Part shown: one piece after another, positions 17,101 through 25,221 of the stretch | Numbering within the stretch: position 1 is the first letter of the stretch | Layout: each line of letters starts with the position of its first letter | Source: Ignavibacteria bacterium | Lineage (GTDB): Bacteria; Bacteroidota; Ignavibacteria; Kapaibacteriales; UBA961 | Direction: 5' to 3' | Assembly (NCBI GenBank): GCA_016873735.1 | Contig: VGWD01000016.1 | Location: 1-50,496 of the forward strand | Length of the DNA: 50,496 bases | The notes under the pieces: model-generated | The model's input: the letters and a program-made list of their open reading frames with translations, nothing else | Told to the model about the DNA's origin: nothing | The model's database searches: none | Translations under genes and position numbers: made by a program

Positions 17101-18377
17101 CAATGCAAGAATATCATAAAGAGATGGATAAACAAGATCCACTTTCCACTAAAAGAGAATCTTTTTACTTTCCTCAACATGAAGGAAATGATGTATTGTA
17201 TTTCTGCGGGAATTCTCTTGGTCTTCAACCCAAAGGAGTTCTTCCATTGCTTGAACAAGAAGTGATGGATTGGAGGAAATATGCTGTTGAAGGACATTTC
17301 CATGCAAAGAATCCTTGGTATTCTTATCACTCAATCGTCACTGAATCGCTTGCAAGAATCGTCGGTGCTTTGCCCAGCGAAGTTGTCGCTATGCAAACAC
17401 TGACAGCCAATTTACATTTGGCCATGGTGTCCTTTTATCGACCTACACAGCAACGATATAAAATCGTGATGGAAGTAGGTGCATTTCCTTCAGATCAATA
17501 TGCTATTGAATCTCAGGCAAGATTTCATGGATTTGATCCCGATGATGCAATCATCGAGATTAAACCACGGGATGGTGAATATATCATCCATCATGAAGAC
17601 ATCATCGAGACAATTCAACAGCATGCCGATTCCATCGCATTGGTCATGTTCAGTGGCGTGCAATATTTGTCAGGACAACGTTTTCGGATGAAAGAAATTT
17701 GCGAAGCCACGCATGCTGCGGGAGCAATATGCGGACTTGATCTTGCACATGCAATCGGAAATGTGGAATTACATTTGCATGATTGGAACATTGATTTTGC
17801 AGTATGGTGCACATATAAATATTTGAATTCGGGTCCGGGAGGAATTGGTGGACTCTTCATACATGATCGTCATGCAAATGCTCCTGATCTTCCCCGCTTT
17901 GCAGGTTGGTGGGGTTATGATGAAGAGTCAAGATTTCTGATGAAGAAGGGATTCATTCCATCATTTGGAGCTTCGGGATGGCAATTGAGCAATGCACAGA
18001 TTTTTCAGATTGCCTGCTTGCGTGCCTCACTTGATATTTTTGATACCGTGGATCTAAAGACATTGTTTGCGAAGAGAGATGCATTGACTGCATTTGTGGA
18101 GAAAGGATTGCATGCATTGAAACTTGATATGCCCCATTTACCTATCGATATCATTACTCCAACAAAATCAGAAGATCGTGGCGCTCAACTATCTTTGCTT
18201 GTTCATGAACATGGAAAAGCAGTCATAGACAAATTGATTGTGGATGGGATTGTTGTTGATTGGAGAGAACCCAATATCATTCGCATGACGCCGGCACCAC
18301 TGTATACAAGATTTGCCGATGTTCATGCATTCATTGAGCGCTTCAAAGCACATTGTATTACATTATTCGGCGCTTAA
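17097..18377 (+). CDS. kynU: Kynureninase
   Basis: This PLP enzyme of fold type I cleaves kynurenine or 3-hydroxykynurenine to (3-hydroxy)anthranilate and alanine, in tryptophan breakdown or NAD synthesis from tryptophan. The 426 residues include FCGNSLGLQP (36-45), the dipeptide-phosphate region TLTANLH, D215 in LDLAHA, and the Schiff-base lysine K241 in CTYKYLNSGPGG; GWWGYD follows. The gene overlaps pdxA by 4 bases and its 3' end overlaps the convergent murC by 15 bases. No other kynurenine-pathway gene is in the window. Confidence 0.94.
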   Translation: MTMQEYHKEMDKQDPLSTKRESFYFPQHEGNDVLYFCGNSLGLQPKGVLPLLEQEVMDWRKYAVEGHFHAKNPWYSYHSIVTESLARIVGALPSEVVAMQTLTANLHLAMVSFYRPTQQRYKIVMEVGAFPSDQYAIESQARFHGFDPDDAIIEIKPRDGEYIIHHEDIIETIQQHADSIALVMFSGVQYLSGQRFRMKEICEATHAAGAICGLDLAHAIGNVELHLHDWNIDFAVWCTYKYLNSGPGGIGGLFIHDRHANAPDLPRFAGWWGYDEESRFLMKKGFIPSFGASGWQLSNAQIFQIACLRASLDIFDTVDLKTLFAKRDALTAFVEKGLHALKLDMPHLPIDIITPTKSEDRGAQLSLLVHEHGKAVIDKLIVDGIVVDWREPNIIRMTPAPLYTRFADVHAFIERFKAHCITLFGA

Positions 18378-19736
18378 TAAGCTGTCGGATAACTTGGTGA
18401 TGTCTCCTGCTCCGAGTGTTATCACCAAATCACCGGCTTGCATCAAGCCACTAACTTTGCTTTCGATGTCTGCAAGATTCGGCACATAATGCACATGTCG
18501 ATGCCCGGCATTTTTTGCCGCCTGAGCAATCAACTCTCCTGAAACACCTTCGATTTTCTGCTCTCTTGCAGCATAGACATCGGTTATCAAGACGATATCA
18601 GCATCGTCAAATGAAAGACCGAATTCTTTGTAAAAATCTCTTGTCCGAGTATAGGTGTGCGGTTGAAACACAGCAACGATTCTTCTTTCTTTCCAGCCTG
18701 ATCGTGCTGCAGACAAAGCACTTTTCAATTCTGTGGGATGATGCGCATAATCATCAACGATCAATATATCATTATTCATCCCTTTGATTTCAAATCTGCG
18801 ATAGACACCACCGAATTCTTTCAATGATTCAGCAATCGTTGCAAAAGGAATACCAAGATGAAGTCCGACAGTGATTGATGCGAGTGCATTCTTCACATTA
18901 TATTCACCGGGAATATTCAAGTGAACTACACCAAGTTTTTCGCCATGTGCAATCACGGTGAATTCAGTGCTGCGCTCATGAGGAATGATGTCGATTGCAC
19001 GAATGTCGCATTGACGAGACAATCCAAATGTCACCACTTTTTTATTGATATGCGGAAGCATGGATCGAATACCGGCATCATCAAGTCCAACGGCAACGAA
19101 TCCATAAAAAGGAACTTTACTCGAAAATTCTATGAATGCTTTTTTAACTTCTTCCGCTGTGCCGTAAATATCAAGATGCTCAGCTTCAATATTATTGATG
19201 ATTGCAATTGTTGGGAATAACTGAAGAAATGAACGATCATATTCATCGGCTTCAACAACGGTCCATTCGCCTTTTCCCAGACGTGCATTTGTTCCGCCAA
19301 GACCATTCAAACGACCACCAACAATCACGGTAGGATCTATTCCACCTTTCATCAAAACCAAACCACATAATGATGTCGTGGTAGTTTTTCCATGAGTGCC
19401 TGCAATCGCAAGCGTATAATTCAATCGTGAAATCTCCGCCAGCATTTCAGCTCTGCGAATGATCGGAATGCCATGTTCTTGTGCAGCTATTGTCTCCGGA
19501 TTTTCATTCGGTTTCACAGCACTTGAATACACCACAACTTCGGCATTGTCGATATGCGCTTCATGATGACCGAAATGTATCACTGCACCTATCGATTGCA
19601 AATATTCCGTGTTTTGTGATGCAGATAAATCAGAACCACTCACCGAAAAACCTTGATTGATCAAGATTTCCGCAATACCGCTCATACCGATACCGCCGAT
19701 GCCAACGAAATGAATATGTTTTATGGAAGAGAACAT
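18363..19736 (-). CDS. murC: UDP-N-acetylmuramate--L-alanine ligase
   Basis: MurC adds L-alanine to UDP-MurNAc in peptidoglycan synthesis in the cytosol. The 457 residues show the N-terminal Rossmann motif HFVGIGGIGMSGIAEIL (9-25), the ATP loop GTHGKTTTT (113-121), EADEYDRSF, and DDYAHHPTEL of the central/C-terminal domains. The gene is outside any division/cell-wall cluster. It is the last gene of the purF-yciH-murC operon, starting 6 bases after yciH, and ends tail to tail with kynU. Confidence 0.97.
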   Translation of the reverse strand: MFSSIKHIHFVGIGGIGMSGIAEILINQGFSVSGSDLSASQNTEYLQSIGAVIHFGHHEAHIDNAEVVVYSSAVKPNENPETIAAQEHGIPIIRRAEMLAEISRLNYTLAIAGTHGKTTTTSLCGLVLMKGGIDPTVIVGGRLNGLGGTNARLGKGEWTVVEADEYDRSFLQLFPTIAIINNIEAEHLDIYGTAEEVKKAFIEFSSKVPFYGFVAVGLDDAGIRSMLPHINKKVVTFGLSRQCDIRAIDIIPHERSTEFTVIAHGEKLGVVHLNIPGEYNVKNALASITVGLHLGIPFATIAESLKEFGGVYRRFEIKGMNNDILIVDDYAHHPTELKSALSAARSGWKERRIVAVFQPHTYTRTRDFYKEFGLSFDDADIVLITDVYAAREQKIEGVSGELIAQAAKNAGHRHVHYVPNLADIESKVSGLMQAGDLVITLGAGDITKLSDSLLSAE

Positions 19737-19742
19737 GAAATA

Positions 19743-20084
19743 TCATCCAATCATACGTGTTTTATACCCACGCTCTATGAGCGCTTGTTCCATTTTTTTT
19801 CGATGATCGCCCTGAATTTCAATAAGATTGTCTCGGACTGTTCCACCGGTGCCGCAGAGTTTTTTGAATGTTTGGCATAAGGTATCGAGTTCTTTGGGGT
19901 TTGATTGAAAGCCCGAAAGTACTGTCACCATTTTGCCGCCCCGGCTTTTTTTATCTAGCCGAATGTCTATGCGTTGCTGTGAACCATCATAGCCACGTTT
20001 CTTTTCAATGAGCTGATCTTTCTTTGTTGCGTCCTCCGGTAAGAGGGATGCAAGATCCTGCAATGATGAAAATGATTTACTCAT
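19743..20084 (-). CDS. yciH: SUI1/eIF1-like translation factor (YciH family)
   Basis: The 113-residue protein matches the bacterial SUI1 family related to eukaryotic eIF1. The C-terminal domain (about 38-113) has IDIRLDKKSRGGKMVTVLSGF, then LCQTFKKLCGTGGTVRDNLIEIQGDHRKK. The first 35 residues are variable. E. coli YciH can affect initiation fidelity, but its physiological role is not settled. The start overlaps the purF stop by 4 bases, so the two are translated together; murC follows after 6 bases. Confidence 0.93.
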   Translation of the reverse strand: MSKSFSSLQDLASLLPEDATKKDQLIEKKRGYDGSQQRIDIRLDKKSRGGKMVTVLSGFQSNPKELDTLCQTFKKLCGTGGTVRDNLIEIQGDHRKKMEQALIERGYKTRMIG

Positions 20085-21571
20085 TCTTCTGTTGAAAGTT
20101 TGTGGGCATTGAGGTCAATCTGCACAGGGTATTGTCCGGTAAAGCAGGCATTGCAATAACCGATGCCCTCTCCTTGTGGAACAGATTGCAACAATTTTTC
20201 AACCGACAAATAATGCAATGTATCAGCATTCAATGATGAAGCAATTCCATCGATTGCATCATGATGATTTGCAATTAATTCCTCATTGCTAGGAAAATCC
20301 ATTCCATATTGACAAGGATGTTTGATTGGAGGGGAGGTGATGCGCATATGCACTTCTTTAGGTTTTGCCTCTCGAATCAAATTGATGAGTGAGCGAGAAG
20401 TAGTTCCTCGAACGATGGAATCATCAATCACCACAACTTTTTTGTCTTCCAATACCCCTTTTACCGTATTGAATTTTGTCTTCACTTTGAATTCGCGATT
20501 GTTTTGTCCGGGTGCGATGAACGTCCGTCCTACATAATGCGAACGAATCAAACCGATTTCATAGGAAGATTTATTGCCTAGTTCATTGTTCACGGCTGCA
20601 TAACCGAGTGTTGCAGTATTTCCACTGTCGGGTACGGCAATCACCACCACCTTTTCATCTTCATCAGCAATTACCGGACTTTCCTCTGCAAGATTTTTCC
20701 CAAGTTTTCTACGAACTTTATCGACATTATGTCCGAAAATTCTGGAATCCGGTCTCGAAAAATAAATATACTCGAAAATGCAATGTTTCGAACAAGGTGT
20801 TTCATCATCAATGCGATAACTTTTGATGTTCCCGGTTTTCACTGTCTCATCATCAATCACCACCAATTCATTGTGTTCAATGTCTCTTACATATTCTGCA
20901 CTGATGATATCGAGCGCGCATGTTTCAGAAACCACAACATATGACCATTCCTCACCAACTTTTTTTCTTCCTATACACAATGGTCTAAAACCAAATGGAT
21001 CTCTCGCGGCAACCAATGCATCATTTGTCATGATAACAAGAGAATAAGCTCCACGTGCAATGCGTAGTGCTTCTCGAATCTGGTCCAATTGCGATTCATG
21101 CTTGCTTCGAGCAATCAAATGAAGAAATAACTCACTATCGGTGGTTGTTTGGAAAATCGCTCCTTCTTCTTGCAATTGATGTCGCAGTGTTCGGGTATTT
21201 GTCAAATTTCCATTATGAGCCAATGCAATTGTTCCCGAACGATACTTCGTCACAAAGGGTTGGACATTTGCAATTCCTCCGCTGCCAGTTGTGGAATATC
21301 GATTATGGGCAATAGCCATCATTCCTTCTAATTTTTCCGTAAGAACATCGGGCGCAGAGAATACATCCAGAACAAGTCCTTCACCTTTATGTGAAGTGAA
21401 CTTCTTTCCATTGCCATTTGCTTTGGCTGCAACAATGCCTGCGGCCTCTTGGCCACGATGCTGCAAAGCATGCAATGCATAATAGGCCATCACGGATGCT
21501 TGTGGATGATTATAAATGCCGACGATGCCGCAATTGCAATTTGGTTTATCAAGATCCCGAAGATTGTTCAT
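20081..21571 (-). CDS. purF: Amidophosphoribosyltransferase, Fe-S type
   Basis: PurF makes phosphoribosylamine from PRPP and glutamine, the first step of purine synthesis. The 496-residue precursor begins with a 13-residue propeptide, and the mature glutaminase nucleophile should be C14 (CGIVGI). The PRPP loop is VIDDSIVRGTTS (381-392). The four likely [4Fe-4S] cysteines of the Bacillus-type enzyme are present as C264, C420, C473 and C476 (YCNACF), so oxygen may inactivate it. It is first in an operon with yciH and murC. I see no good Shine-Dalgarno sequence before the ATG. Confidence 0.97.
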   Translation of the reverse strand: MNNLRDLDKPNCNCGIVGIYNHPQASVMAYYALHALQHRGQEAAGIVAAKANGNGKKFTSHKGEGLVLDVFSAPDVLTEKLEGMMAIAHNRYSTTGSGGIANVQPFVTKYRSGTIALAHNGNLTNTRTLRHQLQEEGAIFQTTTDSELFLHLIARSKHESQLDQIREALRIARGAYSLVIMTNDALVAARDPFGFRPLCIGRKKVGEEWSYVVVSETCALDIISAEYVRDIEHNELVVIDDETVKTGNIKSYRIDDETPCSKHCIFEYIYFSRPDSRIFGHNVDKVRRKLGKNLAEESPVIADEDEKVVVIAVPDSGNTATLGYAAVNNELGNKSSYEIGLIRSHYVGRTFIAPGQNNREFKVKTKFNTVKGVLEDKKVVVIDDSIVRGTTSRSLINLIREAKPKEVHMRITSPPIKHPCQYGMDFPSNEELIANHHDAIDGIASSLNADTLHYLSVEKLLQSVPQGEGIGYCNACFTGQYPVQIDLNAHKLSTEE

Positions 21572-21724
21572 GAGGATTGGATGCGTACATAATGAGGGGG
21601 AAGACCAGTGGTACGAAGATACGAAATCCTCATCAATGTTCCTGATGATACATCAAGGAAGAATGAACAATATGCGGTGAAGAACAAGGTGAAATTCCGT
21701 GTAATCACTTCATGCTATGGAACT

Positions 21725-21732
21725 TATTTTTG
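21725..21732 (+). promoter_or_regulatory. Candidate Bacteroidota -7 promoter element for bcp
   Basis: TATTTTTG fits the TAnnTTTG consensus used by the Bacteroidota primary sigma factor and lies 72 bases before the bcp start, in the purF-bcp divergent region. No clear -33 TTG is found at the proper distance, so support is moderate. The rest of this 233-base region (21572-21804) shows no convincing gene. Confidence 0.4.
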
Positions 21733-21804
21733 CATGGAGTTCTTTTACGGCAAAGGAACACGAAACCGAATACCAACTTCATTTTCATACAAAAGAGGAC
21801 ATCT

Positions 21805-22278
21805 ATGCCTGTCAAACTGAATGCCGCTGCTCCTGCATTTAAGGGAGTCGATCACAATAATGAACCAATCGCACTGAAAGATGCGAAAGGATCCTGGGTG
21901 ATTCTCTATTTTTACCCAAAGGACAATACCAGTGGCTGCACAAAACAAGCATGTGATTTCAGGGATTCCATGAAATCACTTATAAAGATGGATGTCACAG
22001 TCATTGGCGTCAGCCCGGACAGCGTGAAATCCCATCAGAAATTCATCAAGGATCATGACTTGAATTTCCGCCTTATTTCCGATGAGGGTAAGTCAATTTG
22101 CGAGAAATATGGCGTTTGGGTGCAAAAATCGATGTATGGCAGAGCATATATGGGTGTTGAACGCACAACATTCATCATCGATCCTGAAGGAAAAATCAAA
22201 CATATCTATCCCAAAGTCAAGGTTCCGGGACATGTAGATGAGGTAAAAACCTGGCTGAAAGAGCATGTGAAGTCATAA
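21805..22278 (+). CDS. bcp: Thioredoxin-dependent peroxiredoxin, Bcp/PrxQ type
   Basis: This is a cytosolic peroxiredoxin that reduces hydrogen peroxide and organic peroxides. I choose ATG 21805 (157 residues) because AGAGG lies 6 bases upstream and the protein then begins MPVKLNAAAPAFKGVD; the open frame extends further upstream without coding character. The active site reads YPKDNTSGCTKQACDFRD, with the peroxidatic and the resolving cysteine spaced as in PrxQ; serine replaces the usual proline of DNTPGCT. The gene is divergent from purF and stands alone before the rpsD promoter. Confidence 0.95.
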   Translation: MPVKLNAAAPAFKGVDHNNEPIALKDAKGSWVILYFYPKDNTSGCTKQACDFRDSMKSLIKMDVTVIGVSPDSVKSHQKFIKDHDLNFRLISDEGKSICEKYGVWVQKSMYGRAYMGVERTTFIIDPEGKIKHIYPKVKVPGHVDEVKTWLKEHVKS

Positions 22279-22284
22279 AACCAC

Positions 22285-22315
22285 TTGAATATTCCGCAAA
22301 AACCCCCTACTTTTG
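22285..22315 (+). promoter_or_regulatory. Bacteroidota-type promoter of rpsD
   Basis: TTG at 22285-22287, a 20-base spacer, and TACTTTTG at 22308-22315 match the Bacteroidota consensus TTTG/TTG - N19-21 - TAnnTTTG. It starts 7 bases after the bcp stop and predicts a leader of roughly 105 bases before rpsD. It is the best promoter in the window and shows rpsD is transcribed on its own. Confidence 0.7.
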
Positions 22316-22385
22316 TAGCCCTTTCAATTTGTACTAACCATGATTATCCTTGAGATATCTTCATGGCGTTTTTCATCAATATTGC

Positions 22386-22423
22386 GCGGGAGTATTATCC
22401 CTCCTGCTGCGTGGTACAAGGAG
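22386..22423 (+). promoter_or_regulatory. Two-state leader structure covering the rpsD ribosome binding site
   Basis: The segment CTCCT at 22401-22405 can pair with AGGAG at 22419-22423, hiding the rpsD Shine-Dalgarno sequence. Alternatively, CTCCTGC at 22401-22407 can pair with GCGGGAG at 22386-22392 (7 pairs including one G-U, 8-base loop), leaving the ribosome binding site free. The two folds exclude each other. S4 is known to repress its own mRNA in E. coli and B. subtilis; that this leader is its target is inference. Confidence 0.45.
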
Positions 22424-22427
22424 TACT

Positions 22428-23042
22428 ATGAATTATACCGGACCAAAGGTACGGAACTCCAGAAAAATCGGTGTTCCGATGACGGCAAAAGCCGGCAAAA
22501 TCATGTCGAGCGACAAAGCCGGCAGAAAAAGCCCTCCGGGCCAACATGGATCAACAAAGCGTCGTGGCAAATTGTCTGTTTACGGTACGCAGCTTTTCGA
22601 AAAGCAGAAGCTCCGTTTGCAGTATAATATCCATGAGCGTCAAATGACCAATTATTTCAAGAAGGCATCGCATCTTACCGGGAATACCGGGGACATCCTT
22701 CTTCAAATGCTCGAGACACGTCTGGATGCAGTTGTGTTTCGTTCAGGTCTTGCTCGTTCAATGTCTGCTGCACGTCAATATGTAAATCACGGACATTTTC
22801 TCGTCAATGGGAAGCCGGTCAATATTCCTTCATATCAAGTGAAAGTGAATGACATTGTTTCTGTGCGTGAGAAAAGTCGTAAAATGGAAGCATTTCAGGA
22901 AGCAATCAGAACGGCTGCTCCTCCGGCATATTTGAATTTGTCTAAAGCAGATTTTTCTGTCAAATTCCTTCATCTTCCTGCTCGCGAGGAAGTACCGGTA
23001 GTTTGCGAAATTCCTCTCGTCATCGAGTTTTATTCTCGCTGA
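22428..23042 (+). CDS. rpsD: 30S ribosomal protein S4
   Basis: S4 nucleates assembly of the 30S body and often regulates its own synthesis. The 204 residues start MNYTGPKVRNSRKIGVPMTA, the normal length, with AAGGAG four bases upstream; the open frame extends to 22350 but that part is leader. Residues about 93-155 form the S4 RNA-binding domain (TRLDAVVFRSGLARSMSAARQYVNHGHFLVNG). The N-terminal region has no cysteine cluster, so it is the zinc-free form. It lies 8 kb from the alpha operon, with its own promoter and terminator. Confidence 0.97.
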   Translation: MNYTGPKVRNSRKIGVPMTAKAGKIMSSDKAGRKSPPGQHGSTKRRGKLSVYGTQLFEKQKLRLQYNIHERQMTNYFKKASHLTGNTGDILLQMLETRLDAVVFRSGLARSMSAARQYVNHGHFLVNGKPVNIPSYQVKVNDIVSVREKSRKMEAFQEAIRTAAPPAYLNLSKADFSVKFLHLPAREEVPVVCEIPLVIEFYSR

Positions 23043-23061
23043 TGAGCCATACAGCAGAATG

Positions 23062-23090
23062 AAAGCTCTCCGTTTCGGAGGGCTTTTTTT
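23062..23090 (+). terminator. Intrinsic terminator after rpsD
   Basis: The stem GCTCTCCG (23065-23072) pairs with CGGAGGGC (23076-23083) with one G-T wobble, extended by A-T pairs, and is followed by seven T. It closes rpsD as a single-gene unit. Confidence 0.9.
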
Positions 23091-23162
23091 CTATTAAGTA
23101 ATACTTGTTCACCTGCAGATCATATAATTCATAGCTGTATCCATTTCTCTTGCCTGACAACG

Positions 23163-24260
23163 ATGCATACTCATGAAGCATTCATGGAACACACATTGAG
23201 ACTCGCTTTACGCGGCACGGGAAAGGTGAGCCCGAATCCACGTGTGGGATGCACAATCGTGAAAGAAGGTCGAATCATAGGTGAGGGGTGGCATCGTGAA
23301 TTCGGCGGACCACATGCTGAAGTTGATGCATTCAATCGATGTACGGAAGATCCTACCGATGCAACGGTATATGTGAATCTCGAACCCTGCGCGCATATTG
23401 GCAAAACGCCACCTTGCGCTCCATTATTGATGGGAAAAAGCATCAAGACAGTTGTGATTGCCATGCAAGATCCCAATCCGCTTGTCGCCGGAAAAGGCAT
23501 CAATCAATTACGCGAAGCCGGAATTGAAGTGATCGAAAATATCTGTCAAGAAGAAGCATTCTGGTTGAACAGAACATTCATCAAGCATATCCTCACGGGT
23601 ATGCCATATGTCATTGGAAAAATCGCACAATCGCTTGATGGATGCATTGCGACCGCTTCAGGAGAGTCTCAATGGATCACATGCGAAGAGAGCAGACATG
23701 AAGTGCATCGCATGCGTGGTGAATTTGATGCGGTGATGATTGGCAGAGGTACCGCTGAAGCAGATAATCCTTCACTGACAATTCATTCCGTGCCGGGACG
23801 CAATCCGATTCGAATCATTCTAGACACGCATTGTTCATTACCTATGACACTCAATGTTTTCAATGATGAATATAGAGGGCTCACCTTGTATTGTCATGGA
23901 GATAATTGCAATCAACATGAAAGACCTGCACAATTGAAGGAATTGGGAGTACGTACAATCCCTTGTTCCATGGGTGAACATAATCACATTGACATCTCTT
24001 CTTTATTGATAACGCTCGGAAGAGAATTCGGCATTGGCTCCATACTTGTTGAAGGTGGAGGAATATTGATGCAAGAACTCATGGAACATTCTCTTCTGGA
24101 TGAATTGCATCTTTTCATCGCACCAATCATGATCGGACAAGGAAAGAAAGCCGCAGGAGCATATACCGCCTCTACTCTGGAGGAGGCATATAGACTCAAT
24201 TGCAAAGGTGTGCTGAAAAGTGGTGATGATATACATGTGATCACCGTGAAATCTTCGTGA
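23163..24260 (+). CDS. ribD: Bifunctional riboflavin biosynthesis deaminase/reductase
   Basis: RibD deaminates the pyrimidine intermediate and then reduces its ribose side chain in riboflavin synthesis. The 365 residues hold an N-terminal cytidine-deaminase-like domain with zinc ligands H51 (HAE, E53 catalytic), C76 and C85 (PCAHIGKTPPC), and a C-terminal reductase domain (about 147-365; YVIGKIAQSLDGCIA, RGTAEADNPSLT, SILVEGGG). No FMN riboswitch is recognisable in the 70 bases between the rpsD terminator and the start. No other rib gene is nearby. Confidence 0.96.
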   Translation: MHTHEAFMEHTLRLALRGTGKVSPNPRVGCTIVKEGRIIGEGWHREFGGPHAEVDAFNRCTEDPTDATVYVNLEPCAHIGKTPPCAPLLMGKSIKTVVIAMQDPNPLVAGKGINQLREAGIEVIENICQEEAFWLNRTFIKHILTGMPYVIGKIAQSLDGCIATASGESQWITCEESRHEVHRMRGEFDAVMIGRGTAEADNPSLTIHSVPGRNPIRIILDTHCSLPMTLNVFNDEYRGLTLYCHGDNCNQHERPAQLKELGVRTIPCSMGEHNHIDISSLLITLGREFGIGSILVEGGGILMQELMEHSLLDELHLFIAPIMIGQGKKAAGAYTASTLEEAYRLNCKGVLKSGDDIHVITVKSS

Positions 24261-24309
24261 AAACGATGAAGTCGATCATGATACACCAATACAAACTACC
24301 GGTATTTTG

Positions 24310-24317
24310 TATCTTTG
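24310..24317 (+). promoter_or_regulatory. Candidate Bacteroidota -7 promoter element before yicC
   Basis: TATCTTTG matches TAnnTTTG exactly and lies 22 bases before the yicC ATG. The -33 region shows no clear TTG at 19-21 bases. If real, it would start the yicC-gmk-rsmB-gmd unit with a very short leader. Confidence 0.4.
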
Positions 24318-24338
24318 TCCATTACATGGAATGAATAC

Positions 24339-25214
24339 ATGAAAAGTATGACGGGCTTCGCCAAGTCTGAAAACAATGATCAAGGCATAAATGCCATCGT
24401 TGAAATCAAAAGCGTGAATGGACGCTATCTGGAACCTTCAATCAAATTGCCAAGAACATTGTCGAGCAAAGAAATTGAAGTGAGAGACATGCTTCGCAAA
24501 GCATTGAACAGAGGATCAGTCTTTGTGAATGTTCAAGTGGAATATGCAGAAGGCGAAGCAAAAATTCCAAGCATCAACATTGACAAAGCAAGAGCAATTC
24601 ATGGGATGCTGCAGAATTTGCAGAAAGAATTGCAATCTGATGATAGTGTGAACTTGAATCAAGTATTGACATTTTCACAACATTTCATTGAATCAGACAA
24701 AGATGACATTGCGGAATTGCAATGGACTGTTGTACGTGAGGCTTTAAAACAAGCATTGAAATCTCTTGATGCCGTAAAAACTCAAGAAGGAAATGAACTA
24801 TCCACTGATATGCTCATGCGCATCAATACAATTGAGCAATCTTTGGTCTATGTAGAAGAGCGATCCAAAACGCGCATACCCGAAGAACGAGAACGTCTGC
24901 GTCAGAAGCTTGCACTTTTGCTCGACAATGATGAAATCGAAGAACATCGCATGAATCAAGAAATCATTATTCTTGCCGATAAACTTGATGTGTCCGAAGA
25001 AAGCGTGCGCCTAAGAAGTCATATCAAGTATTTCAGAGAGCTGCTCAATGATTCCGAGCCGATTGGAAGAAAACTCAACTTTCTTACTCAGGAATTAAAT
25101 AGAGAGATAAACACAATCGGTTCAAAGGCAAATGATGCCGATATAGCCCGGATAGTTGTTGGAATGAAAGAAGAATTGGAACGCATCAGAGAACAAGCTC
25201 AAAACATCGAATAA
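24339..25214 (+). CDS. yicC: YicC/YloC-family endoribonuclease
   Basis: The YicC family has been described as endoribonucleases acting on structured RNA. The 291 residues begin MKSMTGFAKSE, the hallmark start of the family, which fixes the start at ATG 24339. The C-terminal DUF1732 block (about 205-291) has EHRMNQEIIILADKLDVSEE, GRKLNFLTQELNREINTIGSKAND and IVVGMKEELERIREQAQN. It is followed 7 bases later by gmk, a pairing seen in many bacteria. Confidence 0.95.
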   Translation: MKSMTGFAKSENNDQGINAIVEIKSVNGRYLEPSIKLPRTLSSKEIEVRDMLRKALNRGSVFVNVQVEYAEGEAKIPSINIDKARAIHGMLQNLQKELQSDDSVNLNQVLTFSQHFIESDKDDIAELQWTVVREALKQALKSLDAVKTQEGNELSTDMLMRINTIEQSLVYVEERSKTRIPEERERLRQKLALLLDNDEIEEHRMNQEIIILADKLDVSEESVRLRSHIKYFRELLNDSEPIGRKLNFLTQELNREINTIGSKANDADIARIVVGMKEELERIREQAQNIE

Positions 25215-25221
25215 TCATTTC

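Noticed and set aside
21712..21804. In-frame upstream extension of bcp
   Set aside because: The PrxQ fold starts right after ATG 21805, which has a ribosome binding site. The upstream part contains the candidate promoter element.
21608..21820. 70-codon frame in the purF-bcp gap
   Set aside because: GTG start without a ribosome binding site, overlap with the bcp start, no recognisable motif. It is better explained as leader and promoter DNA.
22350..22427. In-frame upstream extension of rpsD
   Set aside because: S4 begins at the ATG with AAGGAG at 22428. The upstream codons have no match to S4 and overlap the leader hairpins.
23091..23162. FMN riboswitch upstream of ribD
   Set aside because: Only about 70 bases are free after the rpsD terminator, and none of the conserved FMN-aptamer segments is visible.
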